A DNA stretch of 64,000 nucleotides. It comes from Geotoga petraea (lineage in GTDB: Bacteria; Thermotogota; Thermotogae; Petrotogales; Petrotogaceae). The notes under the pieces are model-generated. The model did no database searches, was not told the origin of the DNA, and worked only from the letters and a program-made list of their open reading frames with translations. The stretch is taken from positions 62,001 to 126,000 of the forward strand of contig NZ_FMYV01000006.1 in NCBI RefSeq assembly GCF_900102615.1, read 5' to 3'. Below, in pieces: positions 31,076 through 40,278 of this stretch. The position numbers and the translations under genes were made by a program. The number at the start of each line of letters is the position of its first letter. Position 1 is the first letter of the stretch.

Positions 31076-31138
31076 CATTAATTTTGTATCAGTGAAATTA
31101 TATCAAAAAAGGGCCTTAAACAAAAATTAAAAAATGTT

Positions 31139-33805
31139 TCATTTACTCCAGTATTTTCCCACAGAAACATCTGCTTTTAAAGGTACGTCCAATTCAACAG
31201 CATTTTCCATATTTTCTATAAGGATTTTTTTGATTTCCTCTGTTTTATCTTCTGGTATTTCAAGAACGATTTCATCGTGAATTTGTAAAATCATTTTTGC
31301 ATAAACAGGTAGATTTTTATAAACTTTTATCATCGCAAATTTCATTATGTCAGCAGCTGTTCCCTGTATTGGAGTGTTTATAGCTATTCTTTTGATATCG
31401 TGACTACCAGTTCGGATATTTTTTACAAATCTTTTTCTACCGTAAAGAGTTTCAACATACCCTTTTTCTTTCGCTAATTTAATGGCATTTTCTTGGTTTT
31501 CTTCTACTTTTTTGTATAATTTAAAATATCTATCTATAAATTGTTTGGCTTCTTTAAAGGAAATATTCAACTTTTGTGATAACCCATATGGAGAAGCTCC
31601 ATAAACAAGGCTAAAATTAACCATTTTTCCTGTTCTTCTCATCTCTGTTGTAACATCATCCAAATCAACACCAAATATTTGGGATGCAGTTATGGCGTGA
31701 ATATCTTTGTTTTCTTTGTATGCTTTTAAAAGTGTTTCGTCTTTTGTTAAATGAGCCAGTACTCTTAGTTCTATTTGCGAATAATCAGCAGATATCAAAG
31801 TCCAACCATCTTTTTGGGCACTTACAGTTCTTCTGATTCTTTCCCCTTCTTCATCTCTTATAGGTATATTTTGAAGGTTTGGCTCAGAACTGGATAGTCT
31901 TCCTGTAGCTGTTCCCGTTTGATTGAAAGAAGTATGAATTCTTCCGGTCTTATCGTTAATCAATTTTGGAATTGCCTGTACGTATGTAGATTGTAATTTT
32001 TGATATTTTCTATATTCGAGTAATTTTTCTACTATTGGGTTTTTATCCCTTAGAAATTCCAGAGATTCGGCATCTGTAGAATAGCTTCCACTCTTTGTTT
32101 TTTTCTTGCCTTTAAGCCCAAGTCTGTCATACAAAAGTTCACCAACTTGTTTTGGAGAATTAGGGTTGAATTCGTAATCCGCCATATCGACCATTTCTTC
32201 ATAAACTTTGTCTATCTTTTTTTGGAATTCATCTTCGAGTTTTTTTAATGCATCTTTGTCAAAATAAACTCCATTATTCTCCATTTCAGAGAGAATAGGA
32301 ACTATAGGCATTTCTATGTCATGTAGAACATTGACCATCTCTTTTTTCTCTAACTCTTTTGATAATTTTTTATACAGTCTAAACGTAATGTCTGCATCTT
32401 CCCCGGCGTATTTAACTACATCTTTTTGGTCTAAATCCCGTATATCCGAAGCAAAGAGTTTTGTTCCAATTAAATCATCATATTTTATCGTTTCATAATT
32501 CAAATATTTTTTGGCCAGATCATCCATGTTAAACTTTCTTGAATCTGGGTTGAGAAGATAAGCACCGATCATTGTATCAAAATAAATTTCTTCCATTTCA
32601 TATCCATTACTCTTCAAAACAGAGATATCGTATTTTAAATTTTGGCCTATAATTTTCTTATCTTTCAAAGCATCCAATAATTTTTTAACAGTTTTATCTT
32701 TTTTATCTTTATCTAACTTCGATACATCTAAATAAAAACCTTCAAAAGCTTTTGTTGCCATGGCGACACCGTAAATATCTGCCTTTATAGGATCTAAAGA
32801 ATTTGTTTCTAAGTCAAAAGCTACTTTCTCTGCTTTGTTAAGGGTATTTTTGATGAATTTATCAAGCTCTTCAGGTTTTAAAAGTTTGTACTCTACTTTT
32901 TTTGAATAATCTTGGTCGTCTTCATCATCTTTTTCATCTTCGAGTTCCATGTCTTTTATAAGAGAAGAAAAATCAAGTTCTTTTAAGTATTCAATAAGAG
33001 AATCTTTAGGGCCATTGTACTTCATCTCGCTATCTTCAAAATCCAAAGGAGCGTCATACATAAGCCTAACAAGTTTTTGACTCATAAAGGCATTATCTTT
33101 GTCGTTGATGAGCTTTTTCTTCGCAGCACCTTTAACTTCCTCTAAATGTTCATAAACATTTTCAAGAGTATCGTATTCTTTCAACAATTTTTGAGCAGTT
33201 TTAATTCCAATCCCTTTAACTCCTGGTATATTATCTGCAGAATCTCCCATAAGAGCCAATAAATCGTTAATCTGTTCTGGATAAACTCCCATTTTTTTAT
33301 GAACTTGTTCTCTATCGTATTTAACAATATCACTTGTACCCTTTTCAGGCCTCAAAATATAAACATTATCTTTTACAAGTTGCATCATATCTTTGTCAGA
33401 AGTGATAATATAAACATTATCAAAATCTTTGCTTCTTTCAGTAGCCATAGTGGCTATAACATCATCTGCCTCGTAATTCTCAAGTCCAAGAGTTTTAATA
33501 CCCATATGTTCAACAATTTCAATTATATAAGGTAATTGTTGAACAAATTCATCTGGAGCTTTTGGCCTATTTGCCTTATATGTCTCCAAAAGTTCGTTTC
33601 TATATGTGGTAGTTTTTTTGTCCATAACAAAGACGACAGAATCACTGCCTTTTTTTACATAATCTTTTATAAGTTTATAAAGCATTCTTGCAACACCAAA
33701 AGTGGCGTTTGTTGGAACACCTTCAGAATTTTGCATCCAATTTCCTATAGCAAAAAACGCCCTATAAGCAATCCCAGAGCCATCTATGAGATATAAATCT
33801 GACAT
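31139..33805 (-). CDS. polA: DNA polymerase I
   Basis: An 888-residue polymerase with all three domains: 5'-3' exonuclease (1-290, ENYEADDVIATMA, GDSADNIPGVKGIG), 3'-5' exonuclease (about 310-490) and the polymerase core. The proofreading domain looks active, since FDLETNSLD carries the D-x-E pair. Polymerase motifs A (ISADYSQIELRVLAH), B (RRTGKMVNFSLVYGASPYGLS) and C (QIHDEIVLEIPED) are intact. Its ATG shares one base with the TAA of the ahpD-like gene upstream, which places polA in a csoR-ahpD-polA transcript. Confidence 0.97.
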   Translation of the reverse strand: MSDLYLIDGSGIAYRAFFAIGNWMQNSEGVPTNATFGVARMLYKLIKDYVKKGSDSVVFVMDKKTTTYRNELLETYKANRPKAPDEFVQQLPYIIEIVEHMGIKTLGLENYEADDVIATMATERSKDFDNVYIITSDKDMMQLVKDNVYILRPEKGTSDIVKYDREQVHKKMGVYPEQINDLLALMGDSADNIPGVKGIGIKTAQKLLKEYDTLENVYEHLEEVKGAAKKKLINDKDNAFMSQKLVRLMYDAPLDFEDSEMKYNGPKDSLIEYLKELDFSSLIKDMELEDEKDDEDDQDYSKKVEYKLLKPEELDKFIKNTLNKAEKVAFDLETNSLDPIKADIYGVAMATKAFEGFYLDVSKLDKDKKDKTVKKLLDALKDKKIIGQNLKYDISVLKSNGYEMEEIYFDTMIGAYLLNPDSRKFNMDDLAKKYLNYETIKYDDLIGTKLFASDIRDLDQKDVVKYAGEDADITFRLYKKLSKELEKKEMVNVLHDIEMPIVPILSEMENNGVYFDKDALKKLEDEFQKKIDKVYEEMVDMADYEFNPNSPKQVGELLYDRLGLKGKKKTKSGSYSTDAESLEFLRDKNPIVEKLLEYRKYQKLQSTYVQAIPKLINDKTGRIHTSFNQTGTATGRLSSSEPNLQNIPIRDEEGERIRRTVSAQKDGWTLISADYSQIELRVLAHLTKDETLLKAYKENKDIHAITASQIFGVDLDDVTTEMRRTGKMVNFSLVYGASPYGLSQKLNISFKEAKQFIDRYFKLYKKVEENQENAIKLAKEKGYVETLYGRKRFVKNIRTGSHDIKRIAINTPIQGTAADIMKFAMIKVYKNLPVYAKMILQIHDEIVLEIPEDKTEEIKKILIENMENAVELDVPLKADVSVGKYWSK

Positions 33806-34161
33806 TATATCTCCTCACTTTTTCTTGCTTCTTCCAAAAATTTTACAGCTTCTCGGAGATGAGGTATTACAATAGAGCCACCAATAATCAAAGCAATATC
33901 AAAAGCTTCGAATATTTCTTCGTCTGTTGCCCCTTCTTTAATGCATTGATTAATATGATAAGAAATACACCCTTCACACCTCAAAACCATTGAAGAAGCC
34001 AAGCCCATCAATTCTTTATACTTTGTTGGAATAGCCCCTTTTTTATAAACTGAATTATCCAAACTAAAAAATCTCTTAGTATTTAAAGTGCCTTTCTCGA
34101 GAATTTTTTGATTCATTTCTTCTCTAAAAGTTTCAAACTCATTTTTATTCAAAACAAACAC
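33805..34161 (-). CDS. Carboxymuconolactone decarboxylase / AhpD-like protein
   Basis: A 118-residue all-helical protein of the CMD family. The redox motif is CEGCISYHINQCIKEG, a C-x2-C pair followed by His as in AhpD, so a peroxide-related disulfide reductase role is more likely than lactone decarboxylation. The stop codon overlaps the polA start by one base, and the start lies 3 bp after the CsoR-like gene. Confidence 0.83.
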   Translation of the reverse strand: MFVLNKNEFETFREEMNQKILEKGTLNTKRFFSLDNSVYKKGAIPTKYKELMGLASSMVLRCEGCISYHINQCIKEGATDEEIFEAFDIALIIGGSIVIPHLREAVKFLEEARKSEEI

Positions 34162-34164
34162 TCC

Positions 34165-34446
34165 TTACAAATTTTTATTTAAGTAGGTGATAATATTTTC
34201 AATTTCTTTAAATTTTTCATCGATTTCTTCTTCATCCTTTGACATAGCAGCAGATTTAACACAAGTTTCCATATGGTTTTTTAGTATCATTGTATTTGCT
34301 TTTTTTAATAAAGCTATAGAAGCCATAACTTGATTGGAAATATCTATGCAATATTTGTCATTTTCAATCATTTTTATTGCAGCTTCAGTTTGACCTTTCG
34401 CTGTTTTTAACATTCTCATTGCCTTGGCATTTTTACTTTGATCCAT
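34165..34446 (-). CDS. CsoR/RcnR-family metal-sensing repressor
   Basis: A 93-residue helical repressor of the DUF156 family. Cys33 (DKYCIDIS), His58 and Cys62 (NHMETC) form the C-H-C set used by CsoR to bind Cu(I). The N-terminal AKGQTEAAIKMIEN is the DNA-contact helix region. It leads a run continuing into the AhpD-like gene and polA. An inverted repeat overlapping a possible -10 box lies just upstream and could be its own operator. The inducer could be Cu(I) or, as for some relatives, a persulfide. Confidence 0.85.
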   Translation of the reverse strand: MDQSKNAKAMRMLKTAKGQTEAAIKMIENDKYCIDISNQVMASIALLKKANTMILKNHMETCVKSAAMSKDEEEIDEKFKEIENIITYLNKNL

Positions 34447-34483
34447 TTTTATTTTCCTCCTTAAAAAAGGGCTTTTTTTAAAT

Positions 34484-34501
34484 TATACCATTATTAGTAT
34501 A
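34484..34501 (-). promoter_or_regulatory. Candidate operator/-10 region of the csoR-like gene
   Basis: Inverted repeat TATAC-N8-GTATA upstream of the csoR-like gene. On the minus strand it includes TATAAT-like sequence (GGTATAATT), so binding would block transcription. There is no strong -35 box at 17 bp. CsoR operators often contain TAC/GTA half-sites. Confidence 0.45.
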
Positions 34502-34507
34502 AAGAAT

Positions 34508-34541
34508 TAAAAAAAGTCTTCCAGATAAATTCTGGAAGACT
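34508..34541 (-). terminator. Terminator of the TSUP gene
   Basis: Arms AGTCTTCCAGA/TCTGGAAGACT with a 5-nt loop; on the minus strand the hairpin is followed by a run of seven T. Confidence 0.9.
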
Positions 34542-34564
34542 AATATTTGATATTTATGAAATAA

Positions 34565-35305
34565 TTATGTAAAAGATTGAACTAAGTAAACTATGGCACT
34601 AATAATAACCATTGCAAAAACAATAAATCTTATCCAGTTAGAGCCTCTCTTAATTGCAAATTTACTTCCAAAGTATGCACCTAAAGAACTACCTGCAGCC
34701 AAAAATAAACCAGCAATTAAATCAACTTTACCATTTAGAGCAAAAATTAGCAAAGAAAATGCTGTATAAACCATAACTAAGAATACTTTGATTGCATTTG
34801 TTTTTAAAAGATCGTATCCTTCAAGCATAACAAGAGCTATTATAAAAAAGAATCCCACTCCTGCTTGCAAAAATCCTCCATAAATACCAATGGCAAAGAA
34901 TACAATAAAACTAACGAAATTGTTTGCTTTTACATCTTTTTGTTCTACCCAAACTTTTGGTTTCCAAATTATAAAAACACTCATTATCAAAAGGATTATT
35001 CCTACAATAGGTTTTAACATATCTTTATCAATTTCAACAACAAGGTTAGAACCCAATATAGCTCCTATTGTTGTAGGAATAGCCAAGAAAAGAGCCCTTT
35101 TAAAATCAAGAACTTTTTCTTTTTTGAATTTGGAAACTGATGTCACATTTTGAAATAAAATTCCTATACGGTTTGTTCCGTTTGCAACGTCCAAAGGTAA
35201 ACCTAAAAAATTTAACAAAGGGAGTGTTATCAAAGAACCTCCACCAGCATTAACATTAATGAATCCAGAAAGGATTCCACCCAAAAAAACAAAAAAATAC
35301 AGCAT
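34565..35305 (-). CDS. TSUP-family sulfite/sulfonate exporter (TauE/SafE)
   Basis: A 246-residue membrane protein with about eight helices in two repeats. The family signature is GFINVNAGGGSLITLPLLNFLGLP followed by ANGTNRIGILFQN; the second repeat has GGFLQAGVGFFFI. TSUP proteins move sulfite, sulfoacetate or related anions. It is single, with its own terminator, upstream of the csoR-ahpD-polA run. If the CsoR-like regulator senses persulfide, a link between the two would make sense, but that is inference. Confidence 0.87.
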   Translation of the reverse strand: MLYFFVFLGGILSGFINVNAGGGSLITLPLLNFLGLPLDVANGTNRIGILFQNVTSVSKFKKEKVLDFKRALFLAIPTTIGAILGSNLVVEIDKDMLKPIVGIILLIMSVFIIWKPKVWVEQKDVKANNFVSFIVFFAIGIYGGFLQAGVGFFFIIALVMLEGYDLLKTNAIKVFLVMVYTAFSLLIFALNGKVDLIAGLFLAAGSSLGAYFGSKFAIKRGSNWIRFIVFAMVIISAIVYLVQSFT

Positions 35306-35387
35306 TGTATTCCCTCCATTAATTCGTAGTCCTTATTATTATATATTTTTTTATAAAAAAAACAAAAAATAAAATTAATTTAGTAAA

Positions 35388-35416
35388 TTGACTAAAATTA
35401 TTAAAAAAACTATAAT
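35388..35416 (+). promoter_or_regulatory. Promoter of the GH38-nagA pair
   Basis: TTGACT at 35388-35393 and TATAAT at 35411-35416 with 17-bp spacing. It lies about 127 bp upstream of the GH38 start, leaving a fairly long AT-rich leader. Confidence 0.7.
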
Positions 35417-35542
35417 TAAATAAACCCATACTATGGGGATATATAACCATATTAGCAAAAAAACGTAATCTTTAAAAGTGATTGAAACTAATATTTTTTA
35501 ACATCCCTTTCGAAAACTTTTAATAACTTAAGGAGGTAAAAA

Positions 35543-38146
35543 ATGAAAGCTCATGTTGTAACCCATACACATTGGGACAGAGAATGGTATATGCCTTTTG
35601 AAATTTATCGAGCCAGGTTGATAAAACTTATAGATGAATTAATAGAAAATATAGATAAATATGAAGATTTTAAATATTTTACTCTTGATGGACAAGTAAT
35701 TGCAATGGAAGATTATATAGAAGCAAGACCAGAAAACAAAGAAAAACTCTTAAAATTAATAAGAGATAAAAAAGTTTACGTTGGTCCATGGTATATTCTT
35801 CCAGATGAATTTACTATTTCAGGAGAATCTTTCATAAGAAATTATCTAATAGCAAAAAAAATAATGGAAAAATTAGAAATAGAAAGGATGAAACTTGCTT
35901 ATCTTCCAGATATGTTTGGGCACAATGCATATACTCCTTCTTTAATAAAAGGGTTAAATCTTCAAGGGGCACTTGTTTGGAGGGGAGTAGGGACAAGTTC
36001 AAGAAAAAATGAATTTATTTGGCAATCAGAAAATGGATTAGACAATGTAAACACAATAAATAATTTTAGAAGCTATACAAACGCTTATCAGGGAGACAAT
36101 TCAAAAGAAAAAATGTACGAAATAATAAATACTGAAATAAACGAACTTCAAAAAACCACAGAATCAAACTCCGTTTTGCTTATGAATGGGGTAGATCATG
36201 AAAAAATATATTTTGAAACTCCTGAAATATTCAAAAATATTAAAGAACACGAAGTGATACATTCAACTCTTGATGACTTTTATAAAGAAACATTTTCAAA
36301 TAATTTAAAGTTAGAAACGGTAAAAGGCGAATTAAGAGATCCAACATATGAACCAACGTTGAAAGACATAACTTCAACAAGAATATATTTAAAATTATTA
36401 AATTTTGAAAATCAAAATAATTATTATAAATATCTCGAACCTTTATCGGTGATTTCAATGATTAAAGGCAAGAAATCATATACAAAACAGATAGAAATGG
36501 GAATTAAAAAACTTGTAAAATCGCATCCGCATGATAGTATTTGTGGATGTAGTGTTGATTCAGTACACAGAGATGTTATGACAAGACTTGAAGAAGCCTT
36601 GCAAATAAGTGATACAACAATAGCTATGTATATGGATGAAATATCTGGTAGTAAAGAAAAAGGAGACAATATAATTCTCTTTAATCCAAATGAATTTGAT
36701 ATAGAAGAAAAAGTAGAAGTCTATATGACACTAGATAAAGACGAATATTCTATTTTTGATGGAGATGAAAAAATACCTACAAAAATAAAAAATAAAGGGT
36801 ATTGGCTTTTAAACCATGAAAAAACTAGATTAATTTTAGGAGGAACAAAACATTTTAAGCTTATATCAGAAATGGATTCTTACATAAACAAAACAAGTAT
36901 CATAAGTCAACTCGATAAAAATATCTATAAAATATCGTTCATGGCTAAAATCCCCGCTTTGTCTTTTAAAACATATAAAATAAAAGAAAGTAAAAATCAA
37001 ATAATAATTGGCAAAAAGAATAAATATGAAAATGATTTAATAGAGTTTAAAATAAATGAAGATGGTTCATTTGATCTTAAAGATAAAATCAACAAAATTA
37101 AATATGAAAAAGTCAATTCCTTCTGGGATTCCGCAGATGTAGGAGACGAATATAATTATTCTTACATTGAAAACGATGAAGAAAAATTAATTGGTTCAAA
37201 ATATAAAAATCTTGATTATTATGAATACAAAGATTTTGTAGAATTTTTCATTGAAAAAGACATACCTTTGCCCGCTTATTCCACAAACACAGAAAGAAGC
37301 AAAAAAACAGAAATTAATATAGCGAAGATAAAATATATTGTCTATAAAACAAAATCAAGAGTAGACGTTGATTTAATTTATGAAAACAAATCAAAAGATC
37401 ACAGATTAAGAATAAAAATGCCTTTATCTAAAGCTACAGAAAAAATATATAACGATGGATATTATGGGCTTGTTGAACATCCAACAATTCAAGAAAATAA
37501 AGAACCCATATCTCAAAATGGTGGAGGCACATCTTATATGCAGCTAAATTCTGATGGTTATATTGAAGAAAATGTCCCAAGATATGCCACAGAATCTTTT
37601 ATTACCGATAAAAAAATTACTTTTGTTTCAAGAGGTTTACATGAATATGAGGTGGAAAACAAAAATCAAATAAAAATCACATTAATAAGATCGGTTGGGC
37701 AGTTATCTAAAAATGGATTGAAAACAAGAAAAGTAGGAGCAGGGCCAACCCTTCCAACTCCAGAAGCTCAATGTATGGGAAAATATAAATATGAATATGC
37801 GTATATATTTCAAAATCAACAAACAGACTATGAAATATATAAACATGCCAAAAGCTATATAAATAAACCTCTTGCATATAATTCAAAAAATCAATTAAAC
37901 GAAAACGTTATAGGAGATTTTTCAGGTTTAAATATTTATTCAATAAAAAGAACCTATAATGACCAAGAAAATACTTATATAGTTAGATTTGCAAATCATG
38001 AAAATGAAAAAGATTTTGAAATAAAATTAAATCATGATTATAAAAAGATAGATGAAGTAAACATGGCAGAGGAAACGATAAAACAAGATATTCAGAAAAT
38101 AAAAATAAAAAAAGGTGAGATAAAAACAATAAAAATCTACTTATAA
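35543..38146 (+). CDS. GH38 alpha-mannosidase
   Basis: An 867-residue cytoplasmic glycoside hydrolase of family 38, similar in build to MngB-type enzymes acting on mannosyl-glycerate or short alpha-mannosides. The N-terminal zinc site is HTHWDREWYMPFE; the nucleophile Asp is in AYLPDMFGHNAYTP and a later zinc/His site in HPHDSICGCSVDSVHRDV. The C-terminal half is beta-rich. No signal peptide. SD is AAGGAGG. nagA follows 11 bp downstream, so the pair probably degrades a glycan or glycoside containing mannose and N-acetylglucosamine. Confidence 0.9.
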   Translation: MKAHVVTHTHWDREWYMPFEIYRARLIKLIDELIENIDKYEDFKYFTLDGQVIAMEDYIEARPENKEKLLKLIRDKKVYVGPWYILPDEFTISGESFIRNYLIAKKIMEKLEIERMKLAYLPDMFGHNAYTPSLIKGLNLQGALVWRGVGTSSRKNEFIWQSENGLDNVNTINNFRSYTNAYQGDNSKEKMYEIINTEINELQKTTESNSVLLMNGVDHEKIYFETPEIFKNIKEHEVIHSTLDDFYKETFSNNLKLETVKGELRDPTYEPTLKDITSTRIYLKLLNFENQNNYYKYLEPLSVISMIKGKKSYTKQIEMGIKKLVKSHPHDSICGCSVDSVHRDVMTRLEEALQISDTTIAMYMDEISGSKEKGDNIILFNPNEFDIEEKVEVYMTLDKDEYSIFDGDEKIPTKIKNKGYWLLNHEKTRLILGGTKHFKLISEMDSYINKTSIISQLDKNIYKISFMAKIPALSFKTYKIKESKNQIIIGKKNKYENDLIEFKINEDGSFDLKDKINKIKYEKVNSFWDSADVGDEYNYSYIENDEEKLIGSKYKNLDYYEYKDFVEFFIEKDIPLPAYSTNTERSKKTEINIAKIKYIVYKTKSRVDVDLIYENKSKDHRLRIKMPLSKATEKIYNDGYYGLVEHPTIQENKEPISQNGGGTSYMQLNSDGYIEENVPRYATESFITDKKITFVSRGLHEYEVENKNQIKITLIRSVGQLSKNGLKTRKVGAGPTLPTPEAQCMGKYKYEYAYIFQNQQTDYEIYKHAKSYINKPLAYNSKNQLNENVIGDFSGLNIYSIKRTYNDQENTYIVRFANHENEKDFEIKLNHDYKKIDEVNMAEETIKQDIQKIKIKKGEIKTIKIYL

Positions 38147-38157
38147 ACGGTGATCTT

Positions 38158-39252
38158 ATGATTATAAAAAATGGTCTAATTGTAGATCCAATTGATGGAG
38201 AGTACACGGGAAATATAGAAATCAAAAATGAAAAAATAATAAAAATTGAAAAAACAAATTCAAAAAATTATGAGCATATAATAATGCCGGGGTTTGTAGA
38301 TGTTCACACCCATGCTTTAAAAAAAATTGACACTATGAAAGCCAGTAATTATGAATTTAAAAAATGGGCAGAAATGAACTTTCAATATGGTGTGACATCC
38401 TTTCTACCTACAACAGTTTCAGCTTCAACAGATCAAATAAAAAAAGTTTTGGAAAAAATGGGTGAATCAGTATTATCTATAGAAGGTATACATCTTGAAG
38501 GACCTTTTATAAATCCAGATAAAAAAGGTGCTCAAAATGGAAATTATATAAGAAATCCTTCTTTAGAAGAACTAAAAGAAATAACTCCTGAAAAAGTAAA
38601 AATAATGACAATGGCTCCCGAAAGAAAAAACTTTTTTAAAAGTTTGGAATATCTAAATGAAAAAAACATTAAAGTTTCTATTGGTCATTCAACAGCTAAT
38701 TATGAACTCTTGAAAAAATCTTTTGATAAAGGTGCAAAAAGAATCACACATTATCCTAATGCCTTATCAACACTACATCATAGGGAATTAGGCGGAACAG
38801 GAACAGCCCTTTATCTTGATTTTAATATAGAACTAATTAGTGATGGAGTTCATTGTACTCCCGAATTTGTAGATTTAACCTATAAAATAAAAGGGCCTGA
38901 AAAAATTATACTAATAACTGATTCAATGGAAGCTGCAGGTTTAGAAGATGGGAAATATGACTTAGGTGGATTAGATGTATTTGTTGAAAGTGGAGTAGCC
39001 AGATTAAAAAGTGGAAACATAGCTGGATCCACACTACTTTTCGATCAAGGAGTTAGAAATTTCCAAAAATATACAAAATGTTCTTTAAAAGAATTAGCAA
39101 AAGTGAGTTCATATAATGCTCTAAAAGATTTAGATATTGAAAATAAAGGCAGAATAAAAGAAAATTATATAGCTAATATAGTGATATTAGATAAAAATAT
39201 AAATATACAACAAACAATATTCAAAGGTAAAATTGTATATCAAAATAAATAA
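38158..39252 (+). CDS. nagA: N-acetylglucosamine-6-phosphate deacetylase
   Basis: A 364-residue amidohydrolase removing acetate from GlcNAc-6-P. Metal and catalytic residues are visible: DVHTHALKK, the Glu of IHLEGPFINPDKKGAQ, His of IGHSTANYE, THYPNALSTLHHRE, and catalytic Asp in ITDSMEAAGLEDGKYDLGG. Slightly short compared with the usual 380. It is co-transcribed with the GH38 mannosidase. nagB and a transporter are not in the window. Confidence 0.92.
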   Translation: MIIKNGLIVDPIDGEYTGNIEIKNEKIIKIEKTNSKNYEHIIMPGFVDVHTHALKKIDTMKASNYEFKKWAEMNFQYGVTSFLPTTVSASTDQIKKVLEKMGESVLSIEGIHLEGPFINPDKKGAQNGNYIRNPSLEELKEITPEKVKIMTMAPERKNFFKSLEYLNEKNIKVSIGHSTANYELLKKSFDKGAKRITHYPNALSTLHHRELGGTGTALYLDFNIELISDGVHCTPEFVDLTYKIKGPEKIILITDSMEAAGLEDGKYDLGGLDVFVESGVARLKSGNIAGSTLLFDQGVRNFQKYTKCSLKELAKVSSYNALKDLDIENKGRIKENYIANIVILDKNINIQQTIFKGKIVYQNK

Positions 39253-39474
39253 TATATTTTGATTATTAAAAACATAAGTGTTAATAAAATCATTAAAAAT
39301 CAAAAAAATATATTTGATTTTTAAAAAACAAGTCTTTTAATATTAAAAGATATATAAAAAGAACATTTGTTAAATGAAATTGAAAAAATTATTTAATTAC
39401 CTTAAATAATAACTTTAATAATAATTTAATACTCTCAGTGTAAAATTATTATAATATTTACTGGGGGTGGAAAT

Positions 39475-40233
39475 ATGAATTATATAGAAGCAATGAAAAA
39501 AAGGATATCTGTCCGTAAATACGAACAAAAAACATATCCTTCTTGTGCTATTTTGAAAGAAAAAATAAAAAATTTAATACCACTAAATAAAAACATTAAG
39601 TACAGAATAGACATTGTAGATAAAAATACAATGATGGACTTATTTAAAGGTATTGTCGGTAATTATGGTAAAATAACCTCTCCAAATTACCTTTTAATAT
39701 CCTCTGAAGAAAAAGAAAATTATCAGATGAATTGTGGTTTTGTTGGAGAACAACTTGCTTTAAAGCTTGCCTATGAAGGAATTGGAACCTGTTGGATAGG
39801 GGGTAAAATAGACAAAAAATTAGTCAATGAAAAACTGGGTATAGAAAAAAATATGACACCTCAAATATTGATGGCTGTTGGTTATCCAAAAGAAAAATTG
39901 ACTTTTAAAACAGATAGAAAGAGAAAATCATTAAATAGACTAATTATGAGCAAAGAAACAGACAAATTTGATAAAATAATGGATTTGGTAATGCTTTCTC
40001 CATCTGCAATGAATTCTCAACCTTGGAACTTTGAAATTCTTGAAGACAGAATAAGAGTATATGAAAATCCAGGAGTAATGAAAAAATTACTTGCAAATCA
40101 TCTAAATGGTTTTGACATTGGAATTGTTTTAAGTCATATATACCTTGCTACCTGTGAAAAATTCAAAACAAAACCAAAAATAGAAAAAGAAGAAATAGAA
40201 GATAAAAATTATAAAATGAGTGTTATAATATAA
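39475..40233 (+). CDS. Nitroreductase family protein
   Basis: A 252-residue flavoprotein-like nitroreductase. The N-terminal FMN-binding region MKKRISVRKYE, the central EQLALKLAYEGIGTCWIGG and the second conserved block MLSPSAMNSQPWNFEIL are present. The N-terminal block is not followed by the usual 'SPSA' segment until residue about 178, which gives an inverted-looking arrangement as in the TM-type/YcaK-like nitroreductases with duplicated halves. Substrate unknown. SD is GGGGGTGG. It is monocistronic with a terminator directly after the stop. Confidence 0.78.
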   Translation: MNYIEAMKKRISVRKYEQKTYPSCAILKEKIKNLIPLNKNIKYRIDIVDKNTMMDLFKGIVGNYGKITSPNYLLISSEEKENYQMNCGFVGEQLALKLAYEGIGTCWIGGKIDKKLVNEKLGIEKNMTPQILMAVGYPKEKLTFKTDRKRKSLNRLIMSKETDKFDKIMDLVMLSPSAMNSQPWNFEILEDRIRVYENPGVMKKLLANHLNGFDIGIVLSHIYLATCEKFKTKPKIEKEEIEDKNYKMSVII

Positions 40234-40258
40234 ACCAGCTTTAAAAGCTGGTTTTTTT
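40233..40258 (+). terminator. Rho-independent terminator
   Basis: AACCAGCTTT/AAAGCTGGTT with a 1-nt centre followed by a T run, immediately after the nitroreductase stop codon. Confidence 0.9.
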
Positions 40259-40278
40259 ATATATCAAGGAGGAATCAA

